From Pomphorhynchus laevis (taxonomy: Eukaryota; Acanthocephala; Palaeacanthocephala; Echinorhynchida; Pomphorhynchidae): a stretch of DNA of 64,000 nucleotides. Positions 43,625 to 55,974 of this stretch are shown here, piece after piece (positions within the stretch are counted from its first letter, which is position 1; the number at the start of each line of letters is the position of its first letter). Made by a program: the position numbers and the translations under genes. The DNA lies in NCBI GenBank assembly GCA_012934845.2, contig WNNJ02001132.1:1-64000 (forward strand). Reading direction: 5' to 3'. A model generated the notes under the pieces. The model ran no database searches, was not told the origin of the DNA, and was given only the letters and a program-made list of their open reading frames with translations.

Positions 43625-46600
43625 ACGTCGTCAAAATGAATGAGATTAATGTATTTTATTAAGTAAACTCAGACTAATCAGATCAAGAATAATATTATAA
43701 TATCATGATAATATTATAATTATAAAGTGAGCATTCAGATAAAGCCTTCCATCTTGATTCAATGTGTCACAAAACTTATCATATTGGAATGTTTGTTAAA
43801 CGATCTTTTACATCAAAGCTATATAATGTTTTGTTCATAATAAAGCCTGAAATCTTACTAATTAATTCGTTATTATCTGTAATCGTAAAGCAGTTCGTAT
43901 ATACATCAGCTTATAGTAGAATTAGCTTATTTGCCTTTTTGTAATTAGCGAGATTGAATGAGGCAATAAGGCAGCGCGTGAATAATTGGCTTTGTGTATT
44001 TTTGATAAACTATACTTTATGCTAAGCAACGCACCTGTTAGATGCTGGAATTATAAAACTCCAAAGTTTATTTCTTTCATTTCTAGAATTCCACTTATAT
44101 TGGAGAAGATAACTCCCGTATTAAAAATTATGCAAAGATAATAAATCAAAATATTTAATTTAGTAAAAATATACTAAATATATTTCAAGATAATATTATA
44201 TATTAAATTAATATATATAATCAAATACCTCGATTTAAAATAGTTCAAAAATTTGTCTCAACTTAATTTAAATTGATTGGAAATGAGTGTTGCATTTAGA
44301 AAGAGCATTTTTAAATTTACCAATTAAAACAACACGTATTCAAAAATTTGTACTTACAAATAATGGACATTGGGAATAAATTTAAATATTGCGAAATTCA
44401 ATTCTTCTATTATGTTGCCAGAAAGTGAACTACAATTTAAAGCATATAATAAAGGTTTACGGATAATATGCTTATTTACAGATGTACAAGGTAAGGAGCA
44501 TTAACGCGATAGAGAAAATCCATGGATGTAATATTTGAACGAAGAATCGACCTTTACACAGAATAAAGGCAATCAATATTTTAGAAAAATAATATATTTC
44601 AAATAATAGATAACAAAACAATGCAGATTGCTCTCAGTCGACAACTTTTCTAATTATCGACTAAGTTAATAGCATTTAACAACATTTACTCGAACACAAT
44701 AGAGTAATAGTGTGTTAACTGAAAAAAAATATTTTAAAACTTTCATAACGGAAATATGATGTATTTTATATATTTGATGCAAACATAGTAGTAATTATTT
44801 AAAATATAATTAAAAACATATTTTTGATATCAGGAAGTTACAATTTACGGGTTACCAGCAAATAGGTTTTTGTCTTAAAACTTTTTTGTGATTATGTAAA
44901 ATATAATATTTTGTTTTTCTAAAATTTTTAGAAAAATATCTTGTAAAATTTTTTATATATTTTAAATATTTAATTATTTAATGTTTAAGTTATTTTATTA
45001 AATTTCAATTAATTTTTAATTTTTATTAATATTTGATATTTAAATGACACAAATTGTTTGCGTAATCAAAAAAAACAACCGAATTCAATCAAACAATATA
45101 CATTAACGATTGATAGATTATAAAATACAATATTTTTTCATAATGTCATAATATGAAAGTAGTCTAAATTACCACAATCTTAAAGTAGAATAGAGAGAGT
45201 GCCAAATTACAATAAATTAATAAAATGTTGTTTATATATTTCATGTCAATAATTTACTAATTATTCAAAGCCGAGAAATGATGTACGTTCTGACAGTACA
45301 ATATAATTAGGCAAAGTGTCTACCTCCATAATGCAGATGCTGAGTAAACCACTACAATATAATTATCATATTGTAAGACCTCAACTAGTACAAATTGCAT
45401 ATTTTGTAATTAAATGTGAGCTTTATTTAACATTTATGTAAGATAAAGTGAATGAAATCGTTAGTAGATGAAGTAAATATTCATTTTATAACATATTTAT
45501 ATATCATATCATATATTATATCGTTTGGCTACTGGAGTGAAATTAATAAATTTTAATACATGACCAAACCAAAAAAAAAATTTTAAATAAAAAATAAGTA
45601 TTTTAGTTATTTTTTTATTTTAATAAAAAATAATTAATTTTTCAATAAAAAATCAAAATAAGTTTATGAATAGGAAACAATGATTATAAGTTAATCACAT
45701 AAGGAAATGTGATAATTTAAAACCAATATAAGTATATCAATTGATCAATTGTAAGCGCGAGATTAAAGAAATTGTATAAAACAAAAAGATTTAATTAGAA
45801 AGTAGCAAGAAATAATAATGCATCGTACATGGTAGTAGCTCCTGTAGTCCCATGAAACAACTCCCAGTGGGTCAATACTGTAGATTCCAAATCTCTGATT
45901 ACAAGTAAACAGAAACATTTTACAAACTGCAATAAATTAAATTATAAAAATATAAAAAATGTTGTAATTTAGCCTATTTAAATATATTTGTTATATAAAA
46001 GGCTAGTATATAACGATTGGAATTATATAGCAACTTTATTAAATTAAAATGTCTTAATGCTCTAATTGGTTATAACGAAAACCTTGTAACTTTAGCGAAG
46101 TTAGCATTTTGTTTAATTTATACATGTATATTAAGTTACGAAGTAAAGCTTTCAACAAAATCATAAAGTTGATATTTTTCAGCAGCAAAATGAGTGACAT
46201 GTGGTCACTCACTTGTCGGGAATAAAAGCAAATTCTTAATTCAAATGTATGAATTAAATGCGAAGTAAATGCGACAAAATATGACGTAATCCTTTTACGA
46301 GATTAGCAAATCAACTAAATAAAGGAATTACCTAATTATTTGTCAATTAAATATTGGACAAATGCTTACACATTTATCCAATAATGATATGAATATTAAT
46401 AGATTACGTACTTTGAGAATAAATTAAAAAATACATTTTGGTAATTATTGCTCAAAGGTAAACGTTTGAAAAAGACTAAACTGGTATTATTTTATGATGT
46501 ACAAAACTTACATGTAAGTCAATTTATCCAGGCCAAGGTAGTCTTTGATGTTTATTTCACAACCAGAAAATTTGCTAGAATTTTTATTTTCAACGAGTTT

Positions 46601-47639
46601 TTTATTAATAAAATATTTCGAATTTTAAACAATTTGTAAATAATAAAATTATGGATGCGATACCAACCACAATTTATTCACTTTTTAATTGTCTTTTGTT
46701 TCTACATCTAGATTTTAAACTTAACTTGCTTTTCGTTTTATTTTCCATATTCATAATAATTTAATTTAAATAAATAAAAATTTTGTAACAAATTTTGCAA
46801 TTATGTGAATTTTTTTATTATGACCAGTTTTTTACACTTTAATATTATATCTTTAAATTCAAGGTATTACATATAACAATATAGGTAGTAAATATAAATA
46901 TATATTACGTATCATATATTTTACTGTCAAATATAACAGTAAAAAGTAGTAAATATAAGTAAAAGGTAGTAAATATAACAGTATTAATATAAGTATTATC
47001 TTTAATTGTAATGAAATTAAAGGTATTAAATATTACATAACAAATCAGATCAACATTAGTAAATATAGATATGTGAGATTATAGGCACGTATATTACCCT
47101 GCTAGGAGATACATAGAGGTTGAGGAATATAGAAAATGAAAAATGTTTGCCTATACTAGAGAGTGAAAAATCCACAAACAGTAATAAATGAGTCGCTTTA
47201 TAAATAAATAGACATTTTGTAAGTTCTTTAAAGCTACCAAAATAATTTATCAAATCAACTGAGTGAAAGTTACCAAAATAAAAATGTTAGAACGGGTAAA
47301 CATTAAAACTTTGGAGGATATTACACTACAAAATCAATACGAAGAAAGAGTTTTAGAAACGGATTCGATATTTTCATTGCAAAATTCCTGTATATTTGCT
47401 TAATTCCACCCAAAAGAGTAATAAAGGATTTAAAATATAACAAGCAATAGTCTAATCAAAATGTGTGGTAGACTTGCGAAGATTGAGTTATGAACACATA
47501 AATGAGTAATAGAGGATTCAAAAGTAGAAAGAAAGAGTCTAAAACATGTACGTTAGAGTTGCCAAAATTTGTTTATAAATACATGAATAAAGTAAGTTAG
47601 CCGATACATAAGATACCTTGCGCAGATAAGAGACCTGCG
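43625..47639. other. 4 kb of AT-rich DNA, no gene recognised
   Basis: No frame longer than ~65 codons and no repeat pair with high identity was found. 46900-47000 has a short 'aaaaggtagtaaatataa' repetition. It may be intergenic or intron sequence. Confidence 0.6.
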
Positions 47640-47890
47640 CAGATATTTGCCAGTGCTTTGAGGCTTATGATTCTATTTGGTGAAGCGGTAGTGCTGATTC
47701 AGCAATCAATGATTGTGTCACTAGAGATTTTCTAGTGTATCATTCACATGATTCTTTAATAGAGCCGTCTGCTAGTCCTCCTTTGCATCCAGCAGTTGGA
47801 GAGAACTAGCACTAAAGAGTCATAGTGATGACCAAACGGCATCTAGCAGTGTGTTTCGTTGTTCTTCTGCGTCTGGCTAAAATCATACCG
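47640..47890 (+). repeat. Diverged copy of the 61 kb hammerhead repeat
   Basis: On this strand it follows the order of the reverse complement of the 61 kb unit: tttgccagtgcttt, ggtgaagc, ctagagattttctag, ctagtcctcc-tttgcatcc, a decayed hammerhead core (cactaaagagtcatagtgatgaccaaacggc) and gcgtctggct. The CTGATGA box is mutated, so this copy should not cleave. Confidence 0.65.
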
Positions 47891-48029
47891 ATGATGTAAA
47901 TATAAAAGATTTGCATTCAGAATATTTACATTCAGAATATGTTCATTGCAGAAGATTGGTCACGTATTGTACAAGCACTGTCTTGATGAACAGTACATGG
48001 CGGCAGTGCAGTATTCACCACAGCATCAT

Positions 48030-48500
48030 AGGGGCCAAAATCTGATAACATTGAAGTTCTTACTTATAACCTCTTATACTTATTGTGAGATATTGTATGT
48101 TATTTATTAGTCAATTGATAAGAATTGACTATTATTTGACATTCAAATTGTAAATTTTAACTTGATATTAATTATATTAAATGTAATATAACAATTATTA
48201 ACATAATATTAATAATAATATTAATTATAACAATTACTTTTTGATAATTATTAAAAATAATTACTTTAATATATAAAAATATTTCCTTTACTATTACGTC
48301 ATTAGTACGCAAATGCGTACTAATGACGTATTTCATCTTATGAAATTTCATTACATAGTGAATCTTTTTCAAATCAAAATATAGTTTATTATTAATTTTT
48401 ATTCTGATCTAACGTCTGCTATTAATTAGTAAATTCAAAAAATTGAATTGCATTTTAAATTTCAATCTTTCATTTTAACTTGATATAAGTTATATTGAAT
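48030..48500 (+). mobile_element. Diverged PLE-2 3' flank pieces
   Basis: 48033-48190 matches the flank in order: ggggcc, AAAATCTGATAACATTGAAG, cctcttatacttattgtgag, ttatttattagtcaattgat and aacttgatattaatt. A second piece lies at 48410-48500. No coding part is attached. Confidence 0.6.
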
Positions 48501-48667
48501 CTTACAACAATTATTTATTATTTAGAATTATATAATATTATTATATATTATATTATTATAAATTAAACTTTCTTGAAATTAACTACAAGTTACAAGTTTA
48601 AACTATCTCGCTAACAACTACTACTTACAAGATAAAAACACACAATTGAAAAAAAAAACAAATTACG

Positions 48668-50075
48668 ATGGAATCCACGATAACAATTAGCAAAAATGTT
48701 CCTCAAAAAACTTCTAAGAGATGCTGTTCGAGCAATGGAGCTGCGGTAGTTTGCAAAGTGTGTATATGCGCAACTTCAGGGACTGTTTGTAATTCTTGCT
48801 GGGCTCCAAAATGCTCTAACCAGTTAAACAGTCTATCGGAGAATTCTTGTACGGACCTCACACAACGCTTAGATAATAATTTAACGCTTATTTCATCTAT
48901 AAACGAATCCTCTACTGTGATGTCCAATATCACAAAAGGCTCAATCAACAAAGGTGCTGCACACAATAGTAATATCGCGCGACAAGAAGGTGCTATTCAC
49001 GAAATCCTATGTAGCACACACGGTTGTCTTGCGTGGATACCAATTTGGCTCCCGACTCGCATCTTTGCCGGTTTCTTAAACCGAAAAGCATACTGCTGTT
49101 TCTGTTACGCTCACATATCGATTCTATGAACGAAAAATTAAAAAACAGTCAAAATCTAACAGATAGGTTTGTACAAAGATTAGATGAAAAGAATACCAAT
49201 AATTCGGATAACGTCATGTCTGGTGATATATTATTATTAATGTTTCAACAGCACATAAAAGCATGGCTTAATTGGCTGGTTCACTGCAGAAATGGTTTCA
49301 CCTAAAACATGGTTTCACCGCAGGGTTAAACCATGACCTCGAAGTATATTGGATGAGCGCAAATGAAGGCAATCTCAAGGTGGATGATCCAAATCATTAA
49401 GAATTTGCCAGGCTATACTCATATCGATGTACCGACGGGTCCACGTGACAGTCTAAAGTCTAAGTGCTTTTAATCGATCAGGGTACGACAAAAATTTCAG
49501 TTGCGGTGCTAGCTTGGTAGCTCTATGAAATACCCTCTCTGAACTAATATTTTTTTGAATTTTGGGGATACACAAACGGCGCAGCATATAGAAGACGGCT
49601 CAACACATGAGCAAAGATTAGCGGACGTAGGGCAAATTGATTGAGTGCAATGAAAGTGCGTCGAAGTTGACCGATTATCCCCAACGCATTTGAACAAGCA
49701 TGTTCAGTATGTGTGACGGTACTCATATATCTAGATGAGATACTGCTATACAAGAACTTCGAACTCAGATTCAGGTCAACAGCATACCATTTAACATAAG
49801 CAATATATCCGATAAATCTTTTGCACATATTACGAAATCGCATGCCCCTGAACTTGTTTGTCATCAACTAATACGTACTCTACAATCATCAACTATTTTA
49901 TCTTCTAAAGAAACAGGGTTTAATGATTTACTAAATGTTATAAAAGACGAAGAGAAACGTTCACGAAATATAATTGTAAAAGGAATACCAATCAGTAATA
50001 ATGATAACGAAGTTCATTCATTGTTAAGTGAGTTAGGTTTTGTCCATAATAAAATATGTAAAGTCAGATTTTAAC
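48668..50075 (+). pseudogene. ORF1 of an APE-type LINE: Cys-rich and RRM-like parts
   Basis: Frame 48668-49129 starts MESTITISKN and has a Cys cluster (KRCCSSNGAAVVCKVCICAT...CNSCWAPKCSN), similar to that at the start of family A. A downstream part near 49795-50075 reads DEEKRSRNIIVKGIPISNND, the start of an RRM-like domain found in LINE ORF1 proteins. Between them lies a foreign LINE piece (49490-49790). It presumably bound the element RNA. Broken by that insertion and by frame breaks. Confidence 0.65.
49490..49870 (-). mobile_element. LINE RT 3' fragment, inserted or rearranged
   Basis: The - strand frame 49867-49544 reads VDLNLSSKFLYSSISSRYMS, then CSNALGIIGQLRRTFIALNQ, the post-RT region of a CR1-like LINE (R...LG.I.R). 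It lies opposite to and within the ORF1 region of the + strand LINE. Confidence 0.6.
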
Positions 50076-50527
50076 ATCTTACTGCAAAACGATCAGATAT
50101 GCCACCTACCAAGAGAAGATCGTGTTCGGGAGTTTAATTGACGTAAACAGCGAAATTCAGCTTAGGCTGCCGATCCTTCAAAACGACATGTTATTCGCCA
50201 AGGCCGTGTAGTCTCTCTTCCAACTGTGTCTCCACACCTTACTGAATGACTATCAACACCATCTTTATTATCAAATATCAACTCAATAAAAAATACCTAC
50301 CAACTTCCCCGATTATCTAATTTATCTATTACAAATCGAACCACAATTGCCTTGAATGTGGTTCATTGTGACACAATATCAAAAACTGTGAACAATTACG
50401 TGTCAAATTTTGGCAAAAACCGTATAATACGCGTGATCCCAATCTTTTACATAATTAATCAGATGCGAACGGTTCAAATTTATACCCAAGTGTAAATGCT
50501 TTAAATCATAAGTCAAATGATTTTTGT

Positions 50528-53315
50528 ATGTCTCCAACCTCTCCAATGTCAACTAAATCCATACGTATACTTCTGCACGATGTCGAAGGGCTAAATTTTT
50601 TACTATCAGTGGGATATTTGACGTTTTTGCAAGAATTTGATGTGATTCTTCTTAACGAAACATTATGTACGGATTCAGTTGCTCTAAGAGGATTTCAATG
50701 TGTAAACATAAATGCTGTTCTGAAAGGAAAAGGTCGCCCCTCAGGTGGTATTGTCATAATTTTAAGTTCAGCGTTTACCGACTGGAGAGTGCTGGAAACT
50801 GACAATTGTTTATGTGTTGGGGCAAATCGTTTTCAATAATATGTAGCTATTTTCGTCCATTGACATCTTTATCATAAATAATAAGTGAAATATCGGAAAT
50901 ATTAAATCAACTAGATTGTCGACTTTCCATGATCCTTGCAGGTGATTTCAACTTAGCATATACAACTTATGTGTCTTGTCCTGCGAATGAATTTACAGAA
51001 TTTCTTTTATATTTTGGAATCAACCTACGATCGTTTCCCAATCAATGGACATACGCTTCACACAACTCTGTAAGTGTTCTAGACCTTGTATTTGCCAATT
51101 TTAATCTGAAAATTTTCATAGATCTGTATTCGATTTAGTCACCGATGAGAAAGCATAAACCTGTTATAGTAGAGGCTACATTATCTTGTATATCAACAGA
51201 ATGTAGACAATCTAAAAACTACGTGTCGTTTACTAGGCACGTCAACTGTGATCTAATTTCTGAAAAAGATATTAATAAAGCGTTTGTTAATCTTCAACAT
51301 GGTTTTGTCGAACAAAGTTACGAAACAATTCTAAATTCCCTTTTAGACGCCACTATACCATGCCGTCCTGACAATCGAAATCCTCGTCCACCTCGAAGTC
51401 CCATCCTATGCGAACTAAGGTCTGAACTAGTCCAAATTCATATAGGCGCGGTAAAACAGATCTGGCTAAATATGCAGCACTTAAGGCGAATTATAACAAA
51501 CAAATTCGTAAACATATTCAAGAATTTCACTCTAGACAAGAGAATTATCGGATTAAGACTGCGGAAAAATTTCAATGGAAGCTTAATCTTAACCGTGGTA
51601 AGTTACAACTGGTTGCTGCTATACCAATACAAACATGGGAATCTTATTTTCACACACTGTTCTCGAATGATGGTGGGAGGTGTCTTACATATACCCGGTA
51701 CACCTACATACATCATAATCTAACTTTGCATCGATATTGAATGATCCGTTTACTAAATACGAACTCGAAACTTGTATCAGGCACTTGTCGAATCATAAAG
51801 CAGTTTGATCGGATAATGTTTCTATTAAGCATTTAAAAGCGACATTCCACCTACTTAGTGATTATTGGACGTCTTTGTTTAATTCACTGTTTATGGGCGG
51901 CGAGTTTACGGCTTCATGGAAAGTATCTGTTCTAAAAATGCTGTACAAAGGAGCAGGTTCTCGCGAAAATCCGGATTCTTATCGTGGCATTGCAATAAGT
52001 AATCATACTTACAAATACTTTTCTACTCCGCTGACACGTCGTTTAATATCTTTGGATAACTAGTGCTTCCAGACCCACAACATGGATTTCGTCCAATGTC
52101 TTCAACTAATACGGCCCTAAAGATAGTAAAAGACATTATTAATACCATGATAACATCATATGGACATGCGTACGGTATCTTTGTTGACTTCCGTAAAGCA
52201 TTTGACACTGTCCACAGAGATCTTCTCTTGCAAAGCTTCGCAATTATTTTCTTATGCACGGCCCAATACTCAATATGATAACTAAGGTTTTAAGTCCGAA
52301 TTACATACGTATTTCTAATGGTGTATATCTATCAAATGTGATAATCCAATTGGTGGGTGTTCCTCAAGGAGATCCACTAAACCCCGTACTCTTTTCTTTA
52401 TTCGTGGCAGATCTTCCAAACCATATATAAAGTATCTCGAGATCTTCGTATTATCATGTATGCCGATGATCCCTTAATCATTACTGCATCCTGTAAGATT
52501 AGCCAAAAAGCTCTCAACGCACTAAATTGCTATTGCGAAGAAAACATTTTAACAGTAAATCTAGCAAAAACTAAGATTGTGAAATTTCGCCGTGGAGAAC
52601 TAAACCGCTTGAGTTCTGTAATATGAATAGATATCTTGGAGTCACGTTATCTAGTCGTTTGTAATTTGTAGCTCACCTAGATCGTCAAATGGATAAGATG
52701 GTAACGTCACTTTGTTTAGCTCCAAGTGTTGCCAAGTTATCGTTTTCTGGTAGTTTAATCTTCTTCCGAATTATGTTTGAACCGATCATTTCATATGCCT
52801 TATTGTCGTTTTGGTCAGATTTAACTGCCAAGAACTTTGCACAAATTGATCGGGCAAAATGGATCTTTATTAAGAAGATTCTGGGTATTTTGCAACGTTG
52901 TCACTCATCTGCAGTTGCTTTTATCACTCGTAAACGACCTCTGTCTTTAGAATTATTAGAGAAATTCAAGCCTCTAAATACCCAATGTTTTATCGATCAC
53001 TTAGTTAGTTGGAATGCAAAGATATCCACACTTGATGCAGAGTTGTCTCTTACTCCGGCAATGAAACAGACTTCATGGCGATCTGAGAAAAATGCGAAGG
53101 GACCATTTATCATAAGAGTCTCTATACATGGATACCATGATAGATTATGCCGAATTACAATCCCTCGTCATGAACGTGGAGATGAATGTCGTTGCAATTT
53201 ATGTACGCAACCATGTAAATTGATCCTGCTTGTGTTCACTTGCCCTGTGGGCTCAACACTTTCTCTGCAATCTATTGACGACCTAGATAAGTCTACTTCA
53301 GAACATGGTCAATAA
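50528..53315 (+). pseudogene. LINE ORF2: APE endonuclease, RT and CCHC tail, broken
   Basis: Frame 50528-50839 starts the endonuclease (IRILLHDVEGLN, LLNETLC, GGIVIILSS); 50929-51138 holds LAGDFNLAY and the C-terminal DLVFAN. A linker frame (51145-51723) follows. RT blocks come next: KMLYKGAGSRENPDSYRGIA (51940-52000), PQHGFRPMSSTNTAL and FVDFRKAFDTVHRDLL (52070-52225), VGVPQGDPLNPVLFSLF (~52350) and MYADDP (~52460). Frame 52689-53315 is the post-RT region, ending in a Cys-rich CRCNLCTQPCKLI...TCP tail. At least five frame breaks. The PQGDPL box and tail separate it from the 7.5-12.7 kb element. Confidence 0.82.
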
Positions 53316-53373
53316 AACTGACAAAACTTGTCTTGTAACTATTTATATATTTGTGTATTTATATATTTATCAG

Positions 53374-53795
53374 ATTAGCGTTCTTATTGGCGCTTCTGTT
53401 AGTGTTTTTATTTGTGTTTTAAGATGCGTTCCTGGCGGCTTTATAGTGGCTTTCCTAGTCTCGTTCCTATTAGCGTTCCTATTGGCGTTCTTATTGCCAT
53501 TCCTATTTGCGTTGTAATTGCCATTCATATTGGCGTTCACGTTATCAGTCGTATTGGTTTTCTTATTAGCCGATTAGCGTTACTATCAACGTTTCTATTA
53601 TTTGCGTTCGTATTGGCGTTCTTGTTGCCGTTCATATTGGCATTCTTACTGGCGTACCGATTAGCGAACCCATTGGCGTTCCAATTGCCGTTCCTATTGC
53701 GTACCTATAAGCGTTCCCGCTAACTTGCCTATTAGAGTTCTTAATGGCGTTTATATTAACGTTATCATTAGCGTTCCTATTTACGTTTTAGAGGA
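53374..53795. repeat. 12-base minisatellite (ttcctattggcg)
   Basis: About 35 diverged units of a 12-base motif follow directly on the LINE. As 12 is a multiple of three, two frames stay open and give hydrophobic repeats (LLAFLLPFLF; VPISVPIGVLIA), which are not taken as a gene. One inverted unit (aataagaacgccaat) is at 53885. Confidence 0.9.
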
Positions 53796-54074
53796 TTTCG
53801 ACTAAGATCAAACGTTATGATAATCGAGAAACATTATATCCGTCTGTTTCCGTTTAATTACTTTTTATTTACGTTTTTATTCACCAATAAGAACGCCAAT
53901 AATATAATAATATAATAATCTAAAAATTATATAAAATCCAAAACAGTATATTTTATTAAAATCAAAATATTATTTTTCAAAAGATTATCGCAATTGATCT
54001 AATTAAAGGATTATTACTTGCAAGTTGGAAAGATTGTTATTTTCTATTTACAGATATTATAATTTAATATAAAA

Positions 54075-54143
54075 TTAGAAATCATCATCGTCATCAGCCT
54101 TACAAGGGCTGGTGCTTTTTAAGTTTGCTGCCTGATTTTTATT
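54075..54143 (-). CDS. Possible terminal exon of an unknown host gene
   Basis: An acceptor-like ttttag on the - strand is followed by 22 codons (NKNQAANLKSTSPCKADDDDDF) and a stop. An acidic DDDDDF end is plausible for a protein C-terminus, but a GAT-rich microrepeat is also possible. No upstream exon was found. Confidence 0.2.
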   Translation of the reverse strand, partial: NKNQAANLKSTSPCKADDDDDF

Positions 54144-54345
54144 CTAAAATTTGCGTAATATTTTTTCAATAATTAAAAAATAGCCAACAAATAATATTAA
54201 ATATTTAATTTTTACCGGCCATTCGTCTTATCAAGATTTAAGGCGATTTGATTAAGTACAATGTAGACAATGAGAATAAATAGGCGCCGTTAATCTAACG
54301 CATTTCGTTCAAAAGTGTTTAGATAACAAAATTTAGCCTCAATAC

Positions 54346-54795
54346 AGATCACAAAAGTTGCCAGAGGATTGGAACAATGGTCAAGTCAAAACTCTTGTAC
54401 AGAGCAATATCATTTCTGTATCACATGATCCATTGAAAGCTGTTTTAGTTGAATTTTATGCACCCTGGTGTGGTATTTGCCAGCGTTTGGAATCTGTGTA
54501 CAATTTGCTCGGTACTCATTTCGAAAATCACTCAGATGTCTTCGTCGCTAAAATTGATGCTACACTTCACGAAATACCTTCTATCCCAATTGCAGCTTCC
54601 CAGCAATTATGTTATTCCAAAAGGTGAAAATATCCAGCCAATTGTTTATGGCGGAAATCGTGCTTTATAAAGCTTTATCATGTTTATTAAAACTGGAGGA
54701 ATATCTGAATCAGCAATTGTGGACAAGGATAAATCCATACCTATAGATCAAAAGGATTCAGTATCCGTTCCAGCCAAAGAGGAATTTAATTAAAT
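54346..54795 (+). pseudogene. Protein disulfide isomerase (PDIA-type) C-terminal fragment
   Basis: Frame from 54346 reads SQKLPEDWNNGQVKTLVQSN, then VLVEFYAPWCGICQRLESVY, the start and active site of the second catalytic (a') thioredoxin domain of PDI. The normal WCGHCK is WCGICQ here, so the His is replaced. VFVAKIDAT follows. SFPAIMLF and YVIPKGENIQPIVYGGNRAL then fall in other frames, and FIKTGG follows a stop; the tail ends PAKEEFN. The fragment thus has at least two frame shifts and one stop. It lacks the rest of PDI and an intron within the domain. It is either a 5'-truncated processed copy or a decayed last exon; an acceptor-like tacag precedes it. Confidence 0.78.
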
Positions 54796-55768
54796 ATTTT
54801 ATTTGCTATTATTAATTGTTTTAGTTTTATTTGCTCCTGTTTGATTTAAAGTAAGTATATGCTTGATTAAACTTACATTTCTTCAATCTTATTAAAAATC
54901 CCGCTTATGGTAGGGCATTGAAGATGTTTTAAAGTAATTGCACTAAAATAACATAAATTAGAAAACAACGTGAATAAATTTGCAACAAATCTATTAGGAA
55001 CTTTAGCTGAAAACTGTTACAAACAAATTAAATAACTGTAACTGATATAAATATATAAATTTATAAATCAGATCAGTCTACGTATTTTATACTGTAATAT
55101 TATATTCATTTGTCTTCTCAAATACGTTATGCTCTTAGAGCTTTCTCGGCTTTTATTTCATGCATGGAAAATGTTAAGTTGTAAACTGAAAACCCTTTTA
55201 ATTATTCATTAAAGGTTAAGTTTTTTAAAAGTAGTTCCTTCAAACAAAGAATTGATTAAATGTAAAGGCGTTGCTTTATCTCTCAGTTGATTATACACAC
55301 AAAATAATCCAAATATCAGAATAGTCATTTGAATACCAATAATTACATAATGAAATCTATTGTGCCACATAATGATCCGGAAAAACTTAAGTTATGCAAC
55401 TATAAACCAATCATGTTTTTAATTTAATGAAAATCACATGAAAGTATACAAGAAGATATGTATTTGAGTTTAATCAATGACTCAAATTATATGTGTGAAG
55501 CTAAAACGATTCAGCTTAATATTATTGATATAGTTATACTAACATACTTTCGGTGAAACATTCACAGATATGGCGTAACTAAGCTTTATCAAACTCAATA
55601 TACGATTAATAATTCATATTTAGAAACTATAATATATAGTTTGTATTCTAAGCCTGAAAGCGTTCATGTAAACGAAATTTATTACGTTTGCGATATGGTA
55701 ATTGAAAATTTGGACTATTTGCATTGAGATAATTGGTGTAAAAAATACAATAATTGTTAAAAAATATG
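54796..55768. other. No gene seen
   Basis: AT-rich spacer. The word aaatcagatcagtctacgtattttata (shared with PLE-2 edges in part) lies near 55068. Nothing coding was recognised. Confidence 0.55.
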
Positions 55769-55974
55769 GGATTTTTTCACCAATTTTTGGTCGAAAAAAT
55801 CCGAACTTCTATTAATTTTTTATAAAATAAATCAAATTTATTAAAGAAAAACGTCATTATCGACCTTCCAAAACATCAAATTACCTAGAATTTCAAAAAA
55901 TTCTAGTTCATAGTATCTTTTAAAAATTTTTAAAATTTCAATTAAAAGAGCTTCTGTTTTGAAATCTCGTTCAG

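Noticed and set aside
53305-53723. Two + strand frames with hydrophobic repeats (possible membrane protein)
   Set aside because: They arise from the 12-base minisatellite, which keeps frames open without selection.
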